Of a stretch of 6,047 bases of DNA, positions 5,483 to 6,047 are shown in pieces. The stretch's first letter is position 1, and each line of letters starts with the position of its first letter. The stretch covers positions 1-6,047 of the forward strand of contig CAMZFG010000068.1 in the NCBI GenBank assembly GCA_947306035.1, in the 5' to 3' direction. A program made the translations under genes and the position numbers. Source of the stretch: an uncultured Clostridia bacterium. Its GTDB lineage: Bacteria > Bacillota > Clostridia > Oscillospirales > CAG-272. Under the pieces are notes generated by a model. The model was given only the letters and a program-made list of their open reading frames with translations, had not been told where the DNA came from and ran no database searches.

Positions 5483-6013
5483 ATGAAACGTTCACTGCTG
5501 TACATCACGGCAGCCTCGATCATCACGTTGCTTCTCTATATCGTTTTGTATGCCGTCTGGGGCGCTGTTTTAAATGACGCCGGCAAACCGAAAGCGGGTT
5601 TGTTTCTGCTGGCAGTTATAACCCTTGCCGCATTCAGTTTCTTACTGGTTTTTCTGTCGAAAAATATACGTTCGCAAGGGGAGAATGAAGTCGTACAGGA
5701 CTACAAAGACACGCCATATACCTCGTTTGCAAAGGATTTCAAGATTGCCGTCCGGCGCGAGTACAAAACGCTTGTCTGCATGGCGATCATCATTTTCAGT
5801 TGTTTTGCGCTGAACACCTTTGACAGAATGGTCATCGGCAAAAAGACCGTTTCGCACATCACGTTTCTATTCGCGCCCATGTGTCTGCTTGATGAAGTGA
5901 TAGGCGTTCCGTTTGTCGGATACGCATTAAGTGTCGTGCTAGCGAACGCTTTTTATCTGTTTTTCCTTTTGATCTACCGAAAAAGGCAATACCGCATCTG
6001 GTTCAAAAGTTAA
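5483..6013 (+). CDS. Multi-pass membrane protein of unknown function
   Basis: I do not recognise this 176-residue protein. It shows hydrophobic helices at about 5-30, 38-59, 96-113 and 144-165, plus a weaker hydrophobic stretch at 126-142, so four or five membrane passes are likely. The polar segment 60-95 (charged, with KDFKIAVRREYK near 84-95) separates the two halves and is probably cytoplasmic by its positive charge, as is the basic tail YRKRQYRIWFKS. The MKR start followed directly by TM1 is a membrane anchor rather than a cleaved signal. I see no catalytic, metal-binding or nucleotide-binding motif. The gene has a very strong ribosome binding site and a possibly regulated promoter. Its base composition is lower in GC than the genes to its left: five sampled 60-base lines gave about 44 percent by hand count. 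It may be part of an operon continuing beyond the window. That it is a real gene is well supported; its role is open. Confidence 0.82.
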   Translation: MKRSLLYITAASIITLLLYIVLYAVWGAVLNDAGKPKAGLFLLAVITLAAFSFLLVFLSKNIRSQGENEVVQDYKDTPYTSFAKDFKIAVRREYKTLVCMAIIIFSCFALNTFDRMVIGKKTVSHITFLFAPMCLLDEVIGVPFVGYALSVVLANAFYLFFLLIYRKRQYRIWFKS

Positions 6014-6047
6014 CAAGGATGAAATCGAAAAGAGCCACCGATCAGAA

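Noticed and set aside
6019..6047. Possible start of a further plus-strand gene (ATG at 6019, MKSKRATDQ...)
   Set aside because: Only nine codons are visible and the AAGG before the ATG is immediately adjacent, so there is no usable ribosome binding site. Too little to call.

Overview
The window looks like ordinary chromosome of a spore-forming member of the Bacillota, most likely a clostridial lineage of fairly high GC. The strongest marker is a SpoIIID sporulation regulator, which is confined to endospore formers. Other support comes from strong AGGAGG-type ribosome binding sites, consensus sigma-A-like promoters with TGC-extended -10 boxes, compact Rho-independent terminators, and a PurA and a ComEC that both differ from the textbook forms. 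I cannot name a genus from sequence alone.

Layout: (1) 1-1551, plus strand, is the 3' part of comEC, the DNA-uptake channel; its start lies outside the window. (2) 1557-1590 is a hairpin terminator that can serve both strands. (3) 1587-2561, minus strand, is an AraC-family regulator with its own promoter. (4) 2783-4057, minus strand, is purA (adenylosuccinate synthetase), with its own promoter and terminator. (5) 4183-4953, minus strand, is a SpoU/TrmH-family RNA 2'-O-methyltransferase. (6) 5059-5349, plus strand, is spoIIID, divergent from the methyltransferase and closed by a terminator. (7) 5483-6013, plus strand, is a small multi-pass membrane protein I do not recognise. It lies in visibly AT-richer DNA behind a promoter with a perfect TTGACA box and two palindromes. 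The remaining 34 bases hold no gene I can support. No intergenic stretch exceeds 300 bases; the gaps are filled by the promoters and terminators listed.

The genes do not form one pathway. Nearly every gene appears to be its own transcription unit, so this reads as housekeeping (purine synthesis, RNA modification), developmental (SpoIIID) and uptake (ComEC) genes placed side by side. I see no RNA genes, CRISPR array, insertion sequence, prophage or toxin-antitoxin module.

I did not find an undescribed multi-gene system. The points worth a second look are the eroded metallo-beta-lactamase tail of ComEC, the shifted active-site motifs in PurA, a motif-III Asn-to-Ser change in the methyltransferase, and the possibly regulated, compositionally distinct membrane-protein gene at the right end.
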